NCBI GenBank assembly: GCA_001986395.2
Contig: MQVO02000005.1
Coordinates: 1,674,001-1,738,000 of the forward strand
Length of the DNA stretch: 64,000 bases
Origin: Irpex lacteus
Lineage: Eukaryota > Basidiomycota > Agaricomycetes > Polyporales > Irpicaceae
Direction: 5' to 3'
A program made the translations under genes and the position numbers. This document shows, piece by piece, positions 47,766-59,936 of the stretch (position 1 is the first letter of the stretch; each line of letters starts with the position of its first letter). The notes beneath the pieces are model-generated. The model saw only the letters and a program-made list of their open reading frames with translations, was not told the origin of the DNA and did no database searches.

Positions 47766-49075
47766 TCAGGCTCCGGCATTCGTATTCCTCACGAGGAAGC
47801 TCGCGACCACATCCACCGGCGAATGACCCTCCTGCGCGCCATCTTTGTCTGCCTGCACACCAGTCTCCAGGATGCTCTTCACCAATCTCGAGATATCCGG
47901 CCAGTCAATGTTGATCGGCGTCATACTGGGGATGAGGTGATCGGTTAAGAGTGTTTGTAGGTCACGGTAGCCGCTCTGGATAGAGAGGATCCTATTACAC
48001 TCTGAAGGCCACAACATCCTCGACAGCCTTGACCTTGACACGCTTGAGCAACGCTTCGTTCTTGGTCCGTAGAGCATTATTGTCAGATGCCAGGGCGACA
48101 ACTGCCCTGTTCACGGCGTTGCAAGAGATAGCCTCCTGACTAGTAAGCACCAAGGCTTGCGAGGCGACACGCTGGTTGTGGGCGATTTGATCCTGGACGG
48201 TAATCTGCATAAGTAGTTGGGAGACTCCCTGGGTAATGCCCTCATGCACATGGATTACCTGAGAGTCACCGGAAGATCCTGGCACGACAGGCACCCGGCC
48301 TGTGGCAACTTGTTCCACCCTCGACCTATCCACCTCCTACGGGTGGGTAATAGTGACCTAAGAAGCTTTCACGACGTCCAGCGGTACTGAGGCTTCCGAA
48401 TCGGTGGTGGCGTACTCATCTCACCACTGTGCTCTCTGTTTGCCCTTGCCTTTGGGACGTCTCGCCTTCCTGTTCGCCTTCGTCTGCTTATCGCTCCTGC
48501 GCCTGATCCGACGTGCCTGCAGAAGGCATGTCATCCACGACTACACGGAGTTTCTTCGCAGAGGGGTGTATGCTCTCTGTATGGCCGCTGATGTTATCAT
48601 CTTCGAGGGCAGTGTACATGTGCCGTGTACCCCGCGACGAGCTCGCCACCGCATTTCCGTCCTGCAGTAGGCCGTGTGAGATGGACATCATGCGTAACGA
48701 AGTTTCATACACCCACCTCTGTTGCTGGGCCTGTGGAAATTATATTACCCCCTCCACTCGTGCTCGCCTCTCCAGGAACGATGCCAACGGAATCGTGGGC
48801 GACGCTGGCACACTCCTGCAGGGCTTCTGAGAGGTATTCCGTCTTCACGAGAGAAGCCCATTCTTCCGTGTGCGTGCGCGTGACATCTTCAAGTAGCTCG
48901 TTCTATACACGTGATATAGTGCAATTGAATGGTTAGTATCATACAAGGCCATCGAGAATATAGAACGAGAAGCTTACGATGTGCCTCCACAAAACGCGCC
49001 TCGCTTCGAGCTTCGCTGGATCATATATCATAGTCCATTTCAGCAGTAATAAGCACGGCTCGGCCATGCAGCTCG
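47766..49075 (-). pseudogene. Decayed paralogue of the coiled-coil protein at 58.5-59.9 kb
   Basis: Stretches line up in order with the intact gene at 58535-59936. They are NELLEDVTRTHTEEWASL, YLSEALQECASVAHDSVG, RRPKGKGKQRAQ, QDQIAHNQRVASQALVLTSQ, SDNNALRTKNEALLKRVK and LLTDHLIPSMTPINIDWPD, with a C-terminus near 47766. The first-exon equivalent (ELHGRAVLITAEMDYD, about 49020-49075) lacks a start codon and runs into a stop. Further stops fall after the Gln-Glu-Arg preceding KQTKANRKARRPKG, after RAQW and after DVVKAS, and a frame change occurs before SECNRILS. Several independent lesions, including nonsense substitutions, make this a true pseudogene and not a sequencing artefact. Confidence 0.75.
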
Positions 49076-49912
49076 CGTATTCGCTCTAAGTAAGCGTCTT
49101 CAAAGCTATCTCCCGTTATTTATTGCACCATTGGGACAACAAAGACAGCAGTTGAGGGTAAGATGCGAGGGGAGAAGTGGGGAGGTCACTGTCATTGAAA
49201 TTTTAACAGCTTTGTTTGGCATTATTTGGGTGCATTGCAGTAGACGTTTCGTTCTGAGTATGTAGCTTGAGCATGGTGGATGAGTAGCAAGCTCAAGGAG
49301 GATGTTGATTTGCGAGATGTGAAAGTCGAAACCAAAACCTCCGAGTCAAGCTCGAGATTGAGGCGCATGTGCTGATCTCGAGCAATGATTGGCTACTATG
49401 GGCGTATAAGTGCACTCCTCGGGAGATCTCCAGAGATCTCTCATGATGCAATGAAGATATCTCTCATATGATCATGCGGGGGAGATACTCTGCTTTATGG
49501 AAGCAAGATCACAAGAGATGTCACGACATCCTGGGAGACATACTTGCGAATCGCGAGTTCTCAGCTTTGGTAAAGCGTGGAATCAAGCCTCTACATATTA
49601 CCTCGTATCATATAGCTATGTACTATTTCAGTTTGAAACCCAGGCCCCCGAGTCGACGAGTCAAATCCGCCTAAACTTCAGGCAAGCTTCATGATCGACG
49701 TCGCCCGGCGTCACCAGATAACACCGTGACAGTCATGTAAATACGAGTTCTCCGATACATGCATTGTTACTCCATCTGCACGACTCGGAGCCAATGGAAG
49801 CGCACTGCCATAGCAAATCTCCCATACTCATGGCAAATTTCTCATAAATCTTTGGGAACACCTCGCGATAAGTATCAATGGTCGATAGCACCTGTCCTTG
49901 GATTTCTCGCCG
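49076..49912. other. Intergenic between the pseudogene and the duplicated block
   Basis: No supported gene. GATCTC/GAGATC-rich sequence near 49370-49460 shows short local repetition (AGATCTCTC-like strings) of unknown meaning. Confidence 0.4.
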
Positions 49913-50190
49913 ACTGTCAAAATTAGACTATACTGTTGAATATGCGTCGCAAAGTGCTATCACTGCCTGATCATGATGAGCAACAGAGGACAAGATATAG
50001 ACGGAACAAGCTATATAACATGGTACAGGAAAAGAAACATGATCACTTATGTTTTGTTCTGTAGCAGAAATACAATGTTGAAGTTGCTAGTGCCGCCGTT
50101 AATCAATGAAGCTGTGACTACACTGGCACTTGATTATTCGATATTATTCAATGTGGGAATCAAGCTCGCTCCCTGGCACAAGGCTCTACA

Positions 50191-52250
50191 TCAGACTTGC
50201 TGACAATTCTTGGCAGACGAGTTATCCGCTTGTTCGGCCTAACTATTGCATTAGAGAACACGCTGAGTTTGCATGAATAAACCACGCTTACTTTTGTTGA
50301 TTCTGGGGTTTCCTCAGTTTTTGTGTCGGCAAGAGACGGCTTGTCCTTGGCTTCTTCAACATTTGACTGAACATAGGCTGTTCCAGGCCTACTATCATCG
50401 CTACTTGCCTCCCCTGCCGATGTATTTCTTTGAGCGATCTTGAGGCTTGAAAGGTATCCGCCCCACTCGTCCTGGTTACCGCGTACGTAGCTGCGTGCAT
50501 TCAGGTTGGAAAGCAAAGACACAAGATAGAGAGAATCCAAAGGAAACTCTATAAGGGTGAAAACAAACTGCTGAGGCATCGTGCACATCTGCATATGGGA
50601 TTCTCAGCCATAGACAGATTCGACATTGGATAGGACACACTTACGAAGATGAGATCGAGAAGAGCGAGAACGGCAGTCCAAAACCCACTGTTGATAGTGA
50701 CGATGACACTACGGAAGAGAAGTCCGCGTGTGCTGCAAGTAAAAGGTTTCAGTAAGTAGCCATTGCAGTACACGAGGTCGGACCGTACCTCCTAAATTGT
50801 GGAATACCGTTCCGTAGCAGAAGCCATAGGAGCGAGACACATAGCAATACGTCTGCAGGGAACACCACAGCGCGAGCAATGATTTGTAGCTCCTGCGGGT
50901 TTATCCATTTATCCATCATCCACGGAGATGAAGATAACGCTACATAATTACCCGTAATCTTGCCCCAAGGGCGGCATCCAATATGTTCGAGGTCTTCGCC
51001 CTGTCAAAAGACTCAGTACATAGTAAGCGGAGAAGAGATAAAGTACTTACGCCATAGCTACATATGCTAGTCCAGGCCCGAGAAGAGATTAATATCTATT
51101 GGTACCCAGCCAAATCGGCAGTGTGCACACTTACTTATATTCGCCACTACATAAGCGCGAAAACGACACCGTTAAATGTTATGATGTGACTTCCTTGATT
51201 TATCCCGTTGAGGATAAGCACAAGCAATGGGGTCTCACCTAACTGAGTCAGAGCGAGTATGCCCTGTGTATGCATGAACCTCTGGGAACAAGAAGACATA
51301 TTAACGGTACTTACAATAGGTACAATTACCAGTATATTCCACCGTCTTCCACCTGGTCTCATGTTAATGATTGAGCAACCCGTACGTGTTTGATCTTACC
51401 TCCCAGTGCGTATATGCGCCACATGAAGAATGATTGAACGACCGCGATTGTGACCGCCTATTTCGGGCTAAATCAGTGCCAATACAACTTGAAGGGTCGG
51501 TGAAAGATATATTACCCCCATCCAACTGGCATGCTAGCAACAATGTGACACGAGTTAGTTTTCTATTGTTATGAGTTGAGCAGTGCATATGGATGGATGA
51601 CTCACGAGCACACCCCTGTTCGCGTATAATGTCATTAGAATCTACGCACCACCTCAAAAGCCTAGCCACTCACGTCAATGGGTCTTCGAAGGACAAGGGA
51701 CTTCCCCATCCAACGATGAGCACACGCCATACTAGGTTAATCGAAAGGTATCAAGAGTCAAATCGTTATGTATGGGTGGAAAATACTCACACGAAGACAT
51801 TTGCATGATGGGTTTGGTCGTAGTAATGGCCCTTTCGAGTAAAGTGGTCATTATGTGAAATTATAATGGTATGAAAGGGTTGACTAGCACCATAACAACA
51901 AAATCTAGATAAGTAGTGTCAGTAGTGCGCTGTAGCCATATCCGAGGCTCGTTGAGCTTACCATGCTTTTCATGAAAGAACTATCGTCCGGATATCTGCA
52001 AAACGAGGAAGTTGAGTTTCGATCGGCTTGCCACTGGCAGCGTGCGACTCAATCGGATACATGCCCGCTGTAGTACATAAATCTATAATGTATCAAGTCT
52101 GAGAACCGAGGTATAAGATGGTTGCGATGTCACCTACAGCTGCATGCAGGATACCCCGCTGAGTACAAAGGTGAGAGTTGTTCCAACGAGAAGGAGGCCA
52201 AAAGTCGAGGTGACATTGACAGCCACACCACTGGCGGGCGGTATCTCCAT
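50191..52250 (-). CDS. DUF6534 seven-pass membrane protein, copy 1
   Basis: It starts MEIPPASGVAVNVTSTFGLL at 52250. The exons are small: YPDDSSFMKSM, LLERAITTTKPIMQMS, NLVWRVLIVGWGSPLSFEDP, AVTIAVVQSFFMWRIYALG, RRWNILVIVPI, GILALTQLV, LRELQIIARAVVFPADVLLC, SLLWLLLRNGIPQFR, TRGLLFRSVIVTINSGFWTA, MPQQFVFTLIEFPLDSLYLV, and SLLSNLNARSYVRGN before a polar tail. The last segments are the DUF6534 signature of Agaricomycete multipass proteins. The protein lies in a membrane with the tail probably cytosolic. A receptor or sensor role is often guessed for such folds but nothing here proves it. A very short exon (about FMYYSG) seems to precede YPDDSS and may use a GC donor. The stop near 50191 depends on the last acceptor chosen. 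Confidence 0.75.
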
Positions 52251-53368
52251 AGCGAACTTGAACGGCGAGACTTTCTAGGGGAGGCTTGGGTCGCGGATAT
52301 CCTACTGTATCGAGGGTATTTAAAGGCTGGTTTAAAGCAATATTTCGATGTGTGGACCCAGTTCAAACATATGAACCTTGCGAGCGTAAGATTGAATAAG
52401 GTAACTTACCCGACTTTACTGCTCGCGATCATGATATACATAGGGGTTGGCGGTGCGTTTGGAACCGCTGATTCATTTGACTACGCATGCTTCGGAAAAT
52501 TAACACAGTGATTGGTGGAGCGGTCGGAGGTTTAGCATCGTGGGTATTGACTCTGAGACAGCCGCTATCCAGTATGCGGTCCCACTGTTCGGAACCCTCG
52601 CTCATCAGCGTACAGAATCTGCAGGACTCTTTCGCATGGAGTGCCGACTCACCTGATCACAGTATGCTAGTACATTTCCAGTCGGGGACCGTTCCCATCT
52701 TGCAAATCACTGTACTGTATCTTCTGCTTCGATTGACTTTGGTGATTCCCGTATGCGAAAGTAGGCAGCGGAACTGCCTCCGTCAGGAACGGTGGGTATG
52801 TGAGCCATGAATTGAGAGCATCTCTGATACCTCAAAGTACAGTGAGGCAGGGGTGGCTCGTCGAGGATTGAAGCAAATCAACTTCGGGGTGGTAACATGT
52901 ATCGACCGAAACTAACAGCTGTATCCAAGACGTTAAGCCCAGCGGTAAAATATTTATATCACGCAGTCGGCAGCTGTTTGGTACGAGTGAAACACACATG
53001 AAGATCGAACATTGAGGTTTGACAGTTGAGAAAGGGATGCAGAGCTTACAGTACATATGACCTTGTATGAGCAGTTATAGACACGGTGGTAGCGGAACCG
53101 ATGTGGCTGTGAGAAAAGTAGCGTTGGATAAGCACAGCGTTTCCACAGTTCACTTTCCACGCACCGTTTCACCTACAAGAGTTCACTTACAATGAACCGG
53201 CGTGGGTTTCTGTAGTGGTATATTGGATGCCTGCTTTGAGTATGAAGTCGACGCACTTTTCACTATCTAGCTTACTACGCAGCTGATACGTCGATAGCTA
53301 TCTTCAGCGACTCGGCCTTCCCAGGCTGGAGATTATCTTTTACGTGCACGGGCGTGAAAGCGAGCAGT
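52251..53368. other. Spacer in duplicated block 1
   Basis: It holds the promoter of DUF6534 copy 1. Between about 52330 and 52850 it has no counterpart of the small gene found in the equivalent place of block 2. Plus-strand frames at 52122-52511 and 52487-52810 lack domain or splice support. Confidence 0.4.
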
Positions 53369-53535
53369 TGTAAACGACGCGACGACGCGTCTACTCAGTC
53401 GAGCTGTGGTGGAGCCGAACCACTATGAACTATACCTGTAAACGACGAGACAACGCGTCTACTAATGTACATGAGTATCGCAAGTAAAAAGAAACAATAC
53501 AGTGGCAAACCTCAGTTGAGCTGCGGTGGAGCGAA
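53369..53535. repeat. Imperfect direct repeats with ACGCGT cores
   Basis: TGTAAACGACG...ACGCGTCTACT occurs at 53369-53395 and again at 53437-53463 with two mismatches. A second string, CAGT(C/T)GAGCTG(T/C)GGTGGAGC, occurs near 53396-53416 and 53513-53532. So a composite unit is repeated twice. No counterpart is obvious in block 2. The role is unknown; MluI-like ACGCGT boxes are cell-cycle elements in yeasts, but applying that here would be speculation. Confidence 0.55.
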
Positions 53536-54493
53536 ATGACTGAGGAAAGAAGAAAGAAGGAGAGGTCGCACAAGCGACCTGCCAGTGGGAGGAGGCTGTG
53601 CTCGCACTACCGTCCCGAAAAGGCAACTATCTAGAATGGCCGTACGGTGAAGACGGTACATACATTTGCAGTCACCATCCCTGGCCAACGTCCACACCCT
53701 CGTGTGTCTTCCTTGGTTTGTGTTCTTGCCGCTTCCGTAGGTTCACTCGCCGATTGGTTGGACCTTCGCTTCAGTAAGCCTTCGGGACGCGTATCAGCGA
53801 GAAACGTGAATACACTCCTACTATATGGTCGGCTGAACAGTCGAAGGGCTGGTTAGCTCCGAATCCCGCTTCATGTATGTGCGTATATGCTACTCACCGT
53901 TACACACGCTGTATCGATTAGCGACTATCGAATGCATCAGTGAACTGATGCCAAAAATACGGCAGGCCACCGCTTCGTACTTGGTCGGAACCAGAAGGAA
54001 TAGGTCTTATTATCATCGCATACAACTATCAGCAGAAGTAAATGGGGTCGAAACAGTTGGTCGCTCCAATGGGCTGCTGTCTTCTCCCCGTCATCGCCCG
54101 CAATAAGTGTCTCGAAGAGTTGAATCAGTGGACACAGGAATGCTCTCTGCCGGGTTCCTACTGCTTGCGCCGCCATCATAAGCTCCGTACTCCGAGTCTA
54201 ACATGCTTTCGATAGGCTATACTGTCGAATATCAGTCATAGAAAGCTGTCGCTGCCAGATCATAATAAACAACAGAGGAAAATACATAAATGGAACAAAC
54301 TATGACATGACACATGAAAAGAAACAACTTATGTCTTGTTCGGTAGAAGACATACAATGTTAGAATTGCTAATGTCGCCGTGCATCACAATGAAGCGGTA
54401 GACCACACGAACACTTGATTTTTGATATTATTCAGTATGGGCCAAATGCATAGACATACATAACTGAATCAAACTCACCCGCTGGCACCAGAC

Positions 54494-56556
54494 TCAGCAA
54501 GACTCTACGTCAGACTTGCTGCTAATTCGGTGAATAGACAAGTTATTAGTTTGTCTGGCCTAATTGTCGCATTAGAGAACACACTAAATTGAATAAACCA
54601 CTCTTACTTTCGGTAATTCTGTGGTCTCATCAGCTTCTGTGTTGGCAAGAGACGGCTTGTCCTTAGCCTCTTCAACGTTTGAATAGACATAGGCAATTCC
54701 AGGTCCACTATCATCGCTACTTGCTTCTCCTTCTGATGTATTTCTTTGAGCAATTTTGAGGCTTGACAGGTATTCACTCCACTCGGCCGGGTTACCGCGT
54801 ATGTAGCTGCGCGCATTTAGGTTGGACAGCAACGACACAAGATAGAGCGAATCCAGAGGGAACTCTATCAGGGTAAAAACAAACTGCTGAGGCATTGTGC
54901 ACATCTGTATATAGAATTCTCAGCCATAGACATACTCAGCATTGAATATGACATTAGAGTGTACTTACTAAGATAAGATCGAGAAGAGCGAGAACAGCAG
55001 TCCAGAACCCGCTGTTGATAGTAACAATGACACTGCGGAAGAGAAGTCCACGGGTGCTAAAATAAAAAGTTTCAGTATGTATATATTGTAGTACACGAGG
55101 ATCGCACCTCCTAAATTTTGGAATACCATTACGTAGCAGAAGCCATAGGAGTGAGACACATAACAATACGTCCGCAGGGAACACCACAGCGCGAGCAATG
55201 ATTTGTAGTTCCTATGTGGTATTACGAGTCAGTCCCTATCCAAGGAGATAAAAGGTCGCGTCCATTACCCGCAATCTCGCCCCACGGGCAGCACTCAACA
55301 TATTTGAGGATCTCGATCTGTCAAAATACTCAGTATATAGTCAGTGGGAAAGAGCTGAAAAATTTACGCCATGACTACATAGGCTAATCAAGGCCCAGGA
55401 TGATTAACATTCATTGATACTCAACCAGTTGGCAGTGTGTGCACTTACTGATGTTCGCCACTATGGAAAGCCCAAGAATAATATCATCAAATATTGTAGT
55501 AGAACCTTGATCTATCCCAAAGGAGAAAATCACGAAGAATTGGATCTCACCTAACTGAGCTAGTGCGAACATGCCCTACATTGCAAATGGATCTTTGTGC
55601 ATAAGACAGCAGATGAACGTTGCTTACAATGATTAAAATAACCAGTATATTCCACCGCCTTCCACCTGGATTTATGTCAATCGTTGAACAAATCGCACGA
55701 GTCTGATTTCACGGTCACCTCCGAGTGCATATATGCGCCACATGAAAAAGGATTGGACAACCGCAATCGTCACCGCCTATCGCGAGCTATATTAGTGCTG
55801 ATACAACGGCTTGTACAAGATATATTAAGTACCCCCATCCAACTGGCATGCTAGTAACAATGTCGCACGAATCAGATTTTTGTCAGGGAAAAAGTGCCTA
55901 TAGCAAGAGAACTCACAAGCATACCGCTGGTCGTGTTTAATATCATTATGAATTAAACACTATCTCCAAAGCCTAAGTACTCACGTCAGTGGGTCGTTGA
56001 AGGACGAGACGCTTCCCCATCCAACGATGAGCACACGCCATACTAGGTTGATTGAAAGGTATTAAGAGCCAGATCGTTGTATGGGGATATTAAGACACTC
56101 ACGCGAAGACATTTGCATGATGGGTTTGGTCGTAGTATTGGCCCTTTCGAGTATACTGGTTATTATATGCACGTCAGATCTCATAAAGGGTGGATTGGCA
56201 CCATAAGATGAAGATCTAGCAAAAGAGTATCAGTAGTGCGATGTATCCATATCTGAGATTTGTCAAATATACCATGATTTTCATGAAAGAACTATCGTTT
56301 GGGTATCTGCAAAATGGAGAAGTTGAGTATTGATCGGCTTGTCAACACACGACTTGATCGTAAACATGCCCGCTGTAGTACATAAATCTATAATAATTCA
56401 AGTCTGAAAACGGAGGTATGAGACGGACTGCCGCGTCACCCACAATTGCATGCATGATACTCCGCTGAGTACAAAAGTGAGGGTCACTCCAACGAGGAGG
56501 AGACCAAAACTGGTGGTGACATTGGCAGCCACAGCGCTAGCGGGCGATATATCCAT
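54494..56556 (-). CDS. DUF6534 seven-pass membrane protein, copy 2
   Basis: It starts MDISPASAVAANVTTSFGLL at 56556. It parallels copy 1 exon by exon: YPNDSSFMKIM, NLVWRVLIVGWGSVSSFNDP, AVTIAVVQSFFMWRIYALG, RRWNILVILII, GMFALAQLV, RELQIIARAVVFPADVLLC, SLLWLLLRNGIPKFR, TRGLLFRSVIVTINSGFWTA, MPQQFVFTLIEFPLDSLYLV, SLLSNLNARSYIRGN. The polar tail diverges (TEADETTELPK against TKTEETPESTK) and probably ends near 54494. The junction between the QLVANI exon and the SSNMLSAARGARL exon does not keep frame as read. Either a base is missing, a different splice site is used, or this copy is damaged. Strong exon conservation relative to introns argues for past or present function. Confidence 0.65.
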
Positions 56557-56678
56557 CGCGAGTGGTAGGACTTTCTGGAGGCTTTCTGGGGGAAGTTTGT
56601 TGAGAGGGTATCATACTGCAGCAGCAATATTTAAAGGCTGGCGTTAAGAAGTTGGATACGTTCGGAACGGTGGCGCGA

Positions 56679-57193
56679 CTATTTCACGGTCTTGAAGATC
56701 TGGGTCTCCATATTACCTCAATAGTCAACGAGCGAGCCTGAGAAGTGGCACTCACTCAATCCCATCTGTTGGTCAAGATTCCATGGAGCCAAGCTTGAAA
56801 GATGGTTGATTTCAATGCCCCGGCCGTAGTAGGTTTGGTCAGCTCCGACTTCGACGGTGCTGATTGACTCTTGGGGATGTCCAGCACCATTCGTAACGTA
56901 CACTAATAGTTCCGTCGCAGCTCCCTAATTAAATAATCGGTTCAGGAAAATGAATATACACAATACGAAAGTTATGACGCCATGATGCTGCAGCAGCGGC
57001 AGTGGCAGTGCGGCATGTTGAGTTACTGATGAGTACGATGACTTGCATCTTCCATAGCATCTGGGTACAGAACTACATTTTTATGTAGTTCGAGGACACA
57101 GCGGACGTTGGCAGCCGGTATTTTATCGACAATTTGAACGGTACTAGATTGGACGTAGCTGAAGAACAATGTTACTGGTGCCTTGGGGGCCAT
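56679..57193 (-). CDS. Small multi-exon gene of unknown function, unique to block 2
   Basis: No long ORF marks it, but four short exons join cleanly. They are MAPKAPVTLFFSYVQSSTVQ through NVVLYPDAMEDA; then SWRHNFRI; then ATELLVYVTNGAGHPQE through EINHLSSLAPWNLDQQMGL; and last SNMETQIFKTVK and a stop at 56679. Introns are GT-AG and about 37-60 bases. The product is about 127 residues with alternating hydrophobic strands, suggesting a small beta-rich soluble protein. There is no signal peptide or membrane helix. I do not recognise the family. It lies just upstream of DUF6534 copy 2 on the same strand, in the segment missing from block 1. An upstream exon cannot be excluded. Confidence 0.55.
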
Positions 57194-58534
57194 CGACAAT
57201 GCGAGTAGTGAACGTACTACGACAGCATGGATGTCTGATTATCATAAACTGAAAGCGACTCTCAGGCTGATACATAGATATGAGAGGCGAAGTGACTTAC
57301 CTGTAATGTTCGGGACGTACGCATGATATGGTGGGGTCTATGGAAGTGCCACACGGTTCATATGACTGAGCATGAGGTAAAAATTATCATTAGCACCTTC
57401 CACTCCAATTGATTCTGTTGATTATCGAATACGAGACCAACCTTTTTCAAACTAATTCACTACTGGCCCATTATAGGAGCAGAGAATCAAGAATGTTCCG
57501 ATAGTTCCTGGAAAGAGATAAAGGTTAGCCAACTTACTTAAGTAGTGCAGCGACATGTCAAGGATTCGAATTGAAGCGAATAAGCTTCAAGGGCTGCAAC
57601 ATGAATCAGCCGAAGCTTGGCAATTGGTGTAGTCAGCATCTGTTCGATGAATACAACGATCGAGCCATGAGACATGATAGATAGGAGCTAAAAAGATGTA
57701 GTACTTGCAGTATACAGTATCTTGTATAGACATCTAAGTATAGACACGGTAGCGGAAGCTATTTGACTCTACATATCAGAAAAGTGAGATTACATAACGG
57801 CCTTTCACCAATTCAATTGCCAACACTCACCATGATTCTCTGGCTAAATAAACACTAGATGGGATGTTCTCCTCCGAGTCTGGGTTTCACACGTAGTTGT
57901 TTCTCTGGCGCAAATGTTGTTTGGTAGGCCGATAGCTACATTGAAGACCCGGCTTTCCCAGAACCGCCTCAGGCAGGAAATTATCTAGTGAATGCTGTGC
58001 AGTGTTGCGCCTGCGAACGTTTGATCTTGAATGCTAAAACGGTTCGAGCGGTGGATATGAGGCTTTGCTGTCATGGCACAATAGGTAACATACATATAGA
58101 GATACCCCACCGGCTGTCAATAACGCAGGAGACCGTCCCAATCCATGCCCTCATCTGTCTTCCTTGGTCTTCGTAAGATTGTTCGCCGGGCTGCGTTGGG
58201 CCTTCATTCCAGTAAGCCTGAGGGACGCGTATCAACAAGCGTTCAGAGAGAAGAATACATGCATGGGAAAACACACCCAGCTGACTATTCGAAGCGTTGG
58301 TGAGTCTCGAATCTTTACGTACACGTGTATATGCTGCTCACCGTGGCACACGCTGCAGTGATTAGTGACTAGCAGATTTATGAATGAATGGATGCCAGAA
58401 ACACAGCAAGCCACCGCTTCGCCCTTGGTGACAGAAGGGAAGGTCTTATTATCATCGAGTACTCGCACAAGTACATGGCGCCGTAGCATTCATCGCTCTG
58501 GTGGTCACTTATCCCATCCTCGCCATCGCTGGGA
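57194..58534. other. Spacer and end of duplicated block 2
   Basis: Partly alignable with 52850-54030 (for example TAGACACGGTAGCGGAA at 57740 against TAGACACGGTGGTAGCGGAA at 53079). No gene supported. Confidence 0.4.
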
Positions 58535-59936
58535 TTACAGGTCTGAAAGAACACCAGTTGAACCACCCACAAGAAGGCCAGCAACAACCTCTGTCGGATT
58601 ACCATGGCTCGCGGTATCGTCATCATCCTGCGCCCCGGTCTCCAACATGCTCTTGACTATATTCGAGATGTCCGGCCGCTCGATGTTGATCGCCTTCGCA
58701 GTAGGAACGAGATGATCCGTAAGAAGCGCTTCGAGGTAGCCGTTCTGTGCGGAAAGAACTCTGTCGCACTCGGCGGCCACGAAGGTAACGGCATCTTCAA
58801 CAGTTTTCACCCGCTTTAGCAACGCTTGGTTCTTGGTCCGTAGAGAGTGGTTGTCGGAGACCAAGGCGATAACAGCCTTGCTCACGGCATCACGGGACAT
58901 TGCCTCCTGGCTGGCGAGGACTAAGGCCTGTGAAGCAACGCGCTGGCCGTGGGCGATTTGATCCTGCAGAGTGGCTTGTACGGGTGGGAGAGGAGAAATG
59001 TGGGGAGTGCCTGTCTGCTCCTGAATGGCACGATGATCGCCCAAAGGCCTTGAAGAGGTAAACTCTCGGTCTGCGACGACTTGTTCAACCCTTGATTTGT
59101 CTTTGACATATACGTGCGGGCAGTCGACAGTATTAATCGCCTGGGAAGCCTTTACGATGGACAGTGGTACAGAAGCTTCGGAGTCGCCCGAGTCGTATTC
59201 ATCGCCAGACTGCGCTCTCTGCTTACCCTTGCCTTTGGGACGCCTCGACCTCCTACTCGCTCTCGTCTGCTTGCCGTCGATAGGCACCTCCTGCATGGGG
59301 TCTGACTGGCTCGCGGAAGGCACGCTATCTACAGCGACGGCGACACGAGATTTCTTCACGGAAGAATGTGTGCCTTTGGCCTTGCCACCCTCTACAGCAT
59401 CTTCGAGAGAGTCGTGGGTGCGACGTATACCGCGCGAAGTGCTGGCTACCTCGTTTCCGTTCTGCAGTATCACAAGGTCGCGTCAGACAAAGCGCAGGAA
59501 TCGGTTGCATTGAGCTTCAGACACGTACCTGTATTATTGGGTCCACAGCCGTCTTATCTAACCCCTCGCTCGTTCTCGCATTTGCATACACGGTGCCAAC
59601 GAAATCGTGGGCAACGGTGGCACATTCCTGCAGAGCATCTGACAGGTATTCCATCTCCAACAGGGATGCCCATTCGTGTGTGTGCGTCCGCGTGACATCT
59701 TCAAGCAGCTCATTCTACGGCACATAAAATGTTATGATGCACATGGTCAGTATCATTCAAGGCCATCGAGGACAAGATGAGAAGCTTACGATGTGCATCC
59801 GCAAGACGCGCCTCGCGTCGGCCTTCTCTACATCGTCCGTCATCTCTGCAGAGATCAGCTTGGCCCAGTCGTGCAGCTCAGAAGCTCTTTTGTAGTACGA
59901 GCTGCCCATGCTGGCGTCCTCTGCTTGCTCTGTCAT
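58535..59936 (-). CDS. Uncharacterised basic/coiled-coil protein, intact paralogue
   Basis: Three exons: MTEQAEDASMGSSYYKRASE to ARRVLRMHI (59936-59790); NELLEDVTRTHTHEWASLLE to DKTAVDPIIQ; and NGNEVASTSRGIRRTHDSLE to the stop at 58535, about 415 residues in all. Features seen are helical first exons, a strongly basic patch (RASRRSRRPKGKGKQR, a probable nuclear localisation signal), an acidic stretch (GDEYDSGDSEA), and a long helix with heptads (SDNHSLRTKNQALLKRVKTV). A conserved-looking C-terminus follows (HLVPTAKAINIERPDI). I know no named family. It is probably restricted to related fungi and prone to duplication, since a decayed copy sits at 47.8-49.1 kb. A nuclear, oligomeric protein is an inference from composition. 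All joins keep frame. Confidence 0.7.

Larger units (their letters stand above)
49913..54030. repeat. Segmental tandem duplication, copy 1
   Basis: This block matches 54215-58460 in the same order and orientation, with an offset of about 4.3-4.4 kb. Shared landmarks are the TATACTGT(T/C)GAATAT start (49929/54221), the whole DUF6534 gene, the ATTTAAAGGCTGG string in its promoter (52318/56631), and the far end with GTCTTCCTTGGT, CCACCGCTTCG and GGTCTTATTATCATCG (53700-54022/58155-58458). Divergence is moderate in introns and spacers and low in exons. Confidence 0.75.
54215..58460. repeat. Segmental tandem duplication, copy 2
   Basis: Second copy of the block at 49913-54030. It differs by small indels throughout and by a segment at about 56650-57530 that has no match in copy 1 and carries the small gene at 56679-57193. 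Confidence 0.75.
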
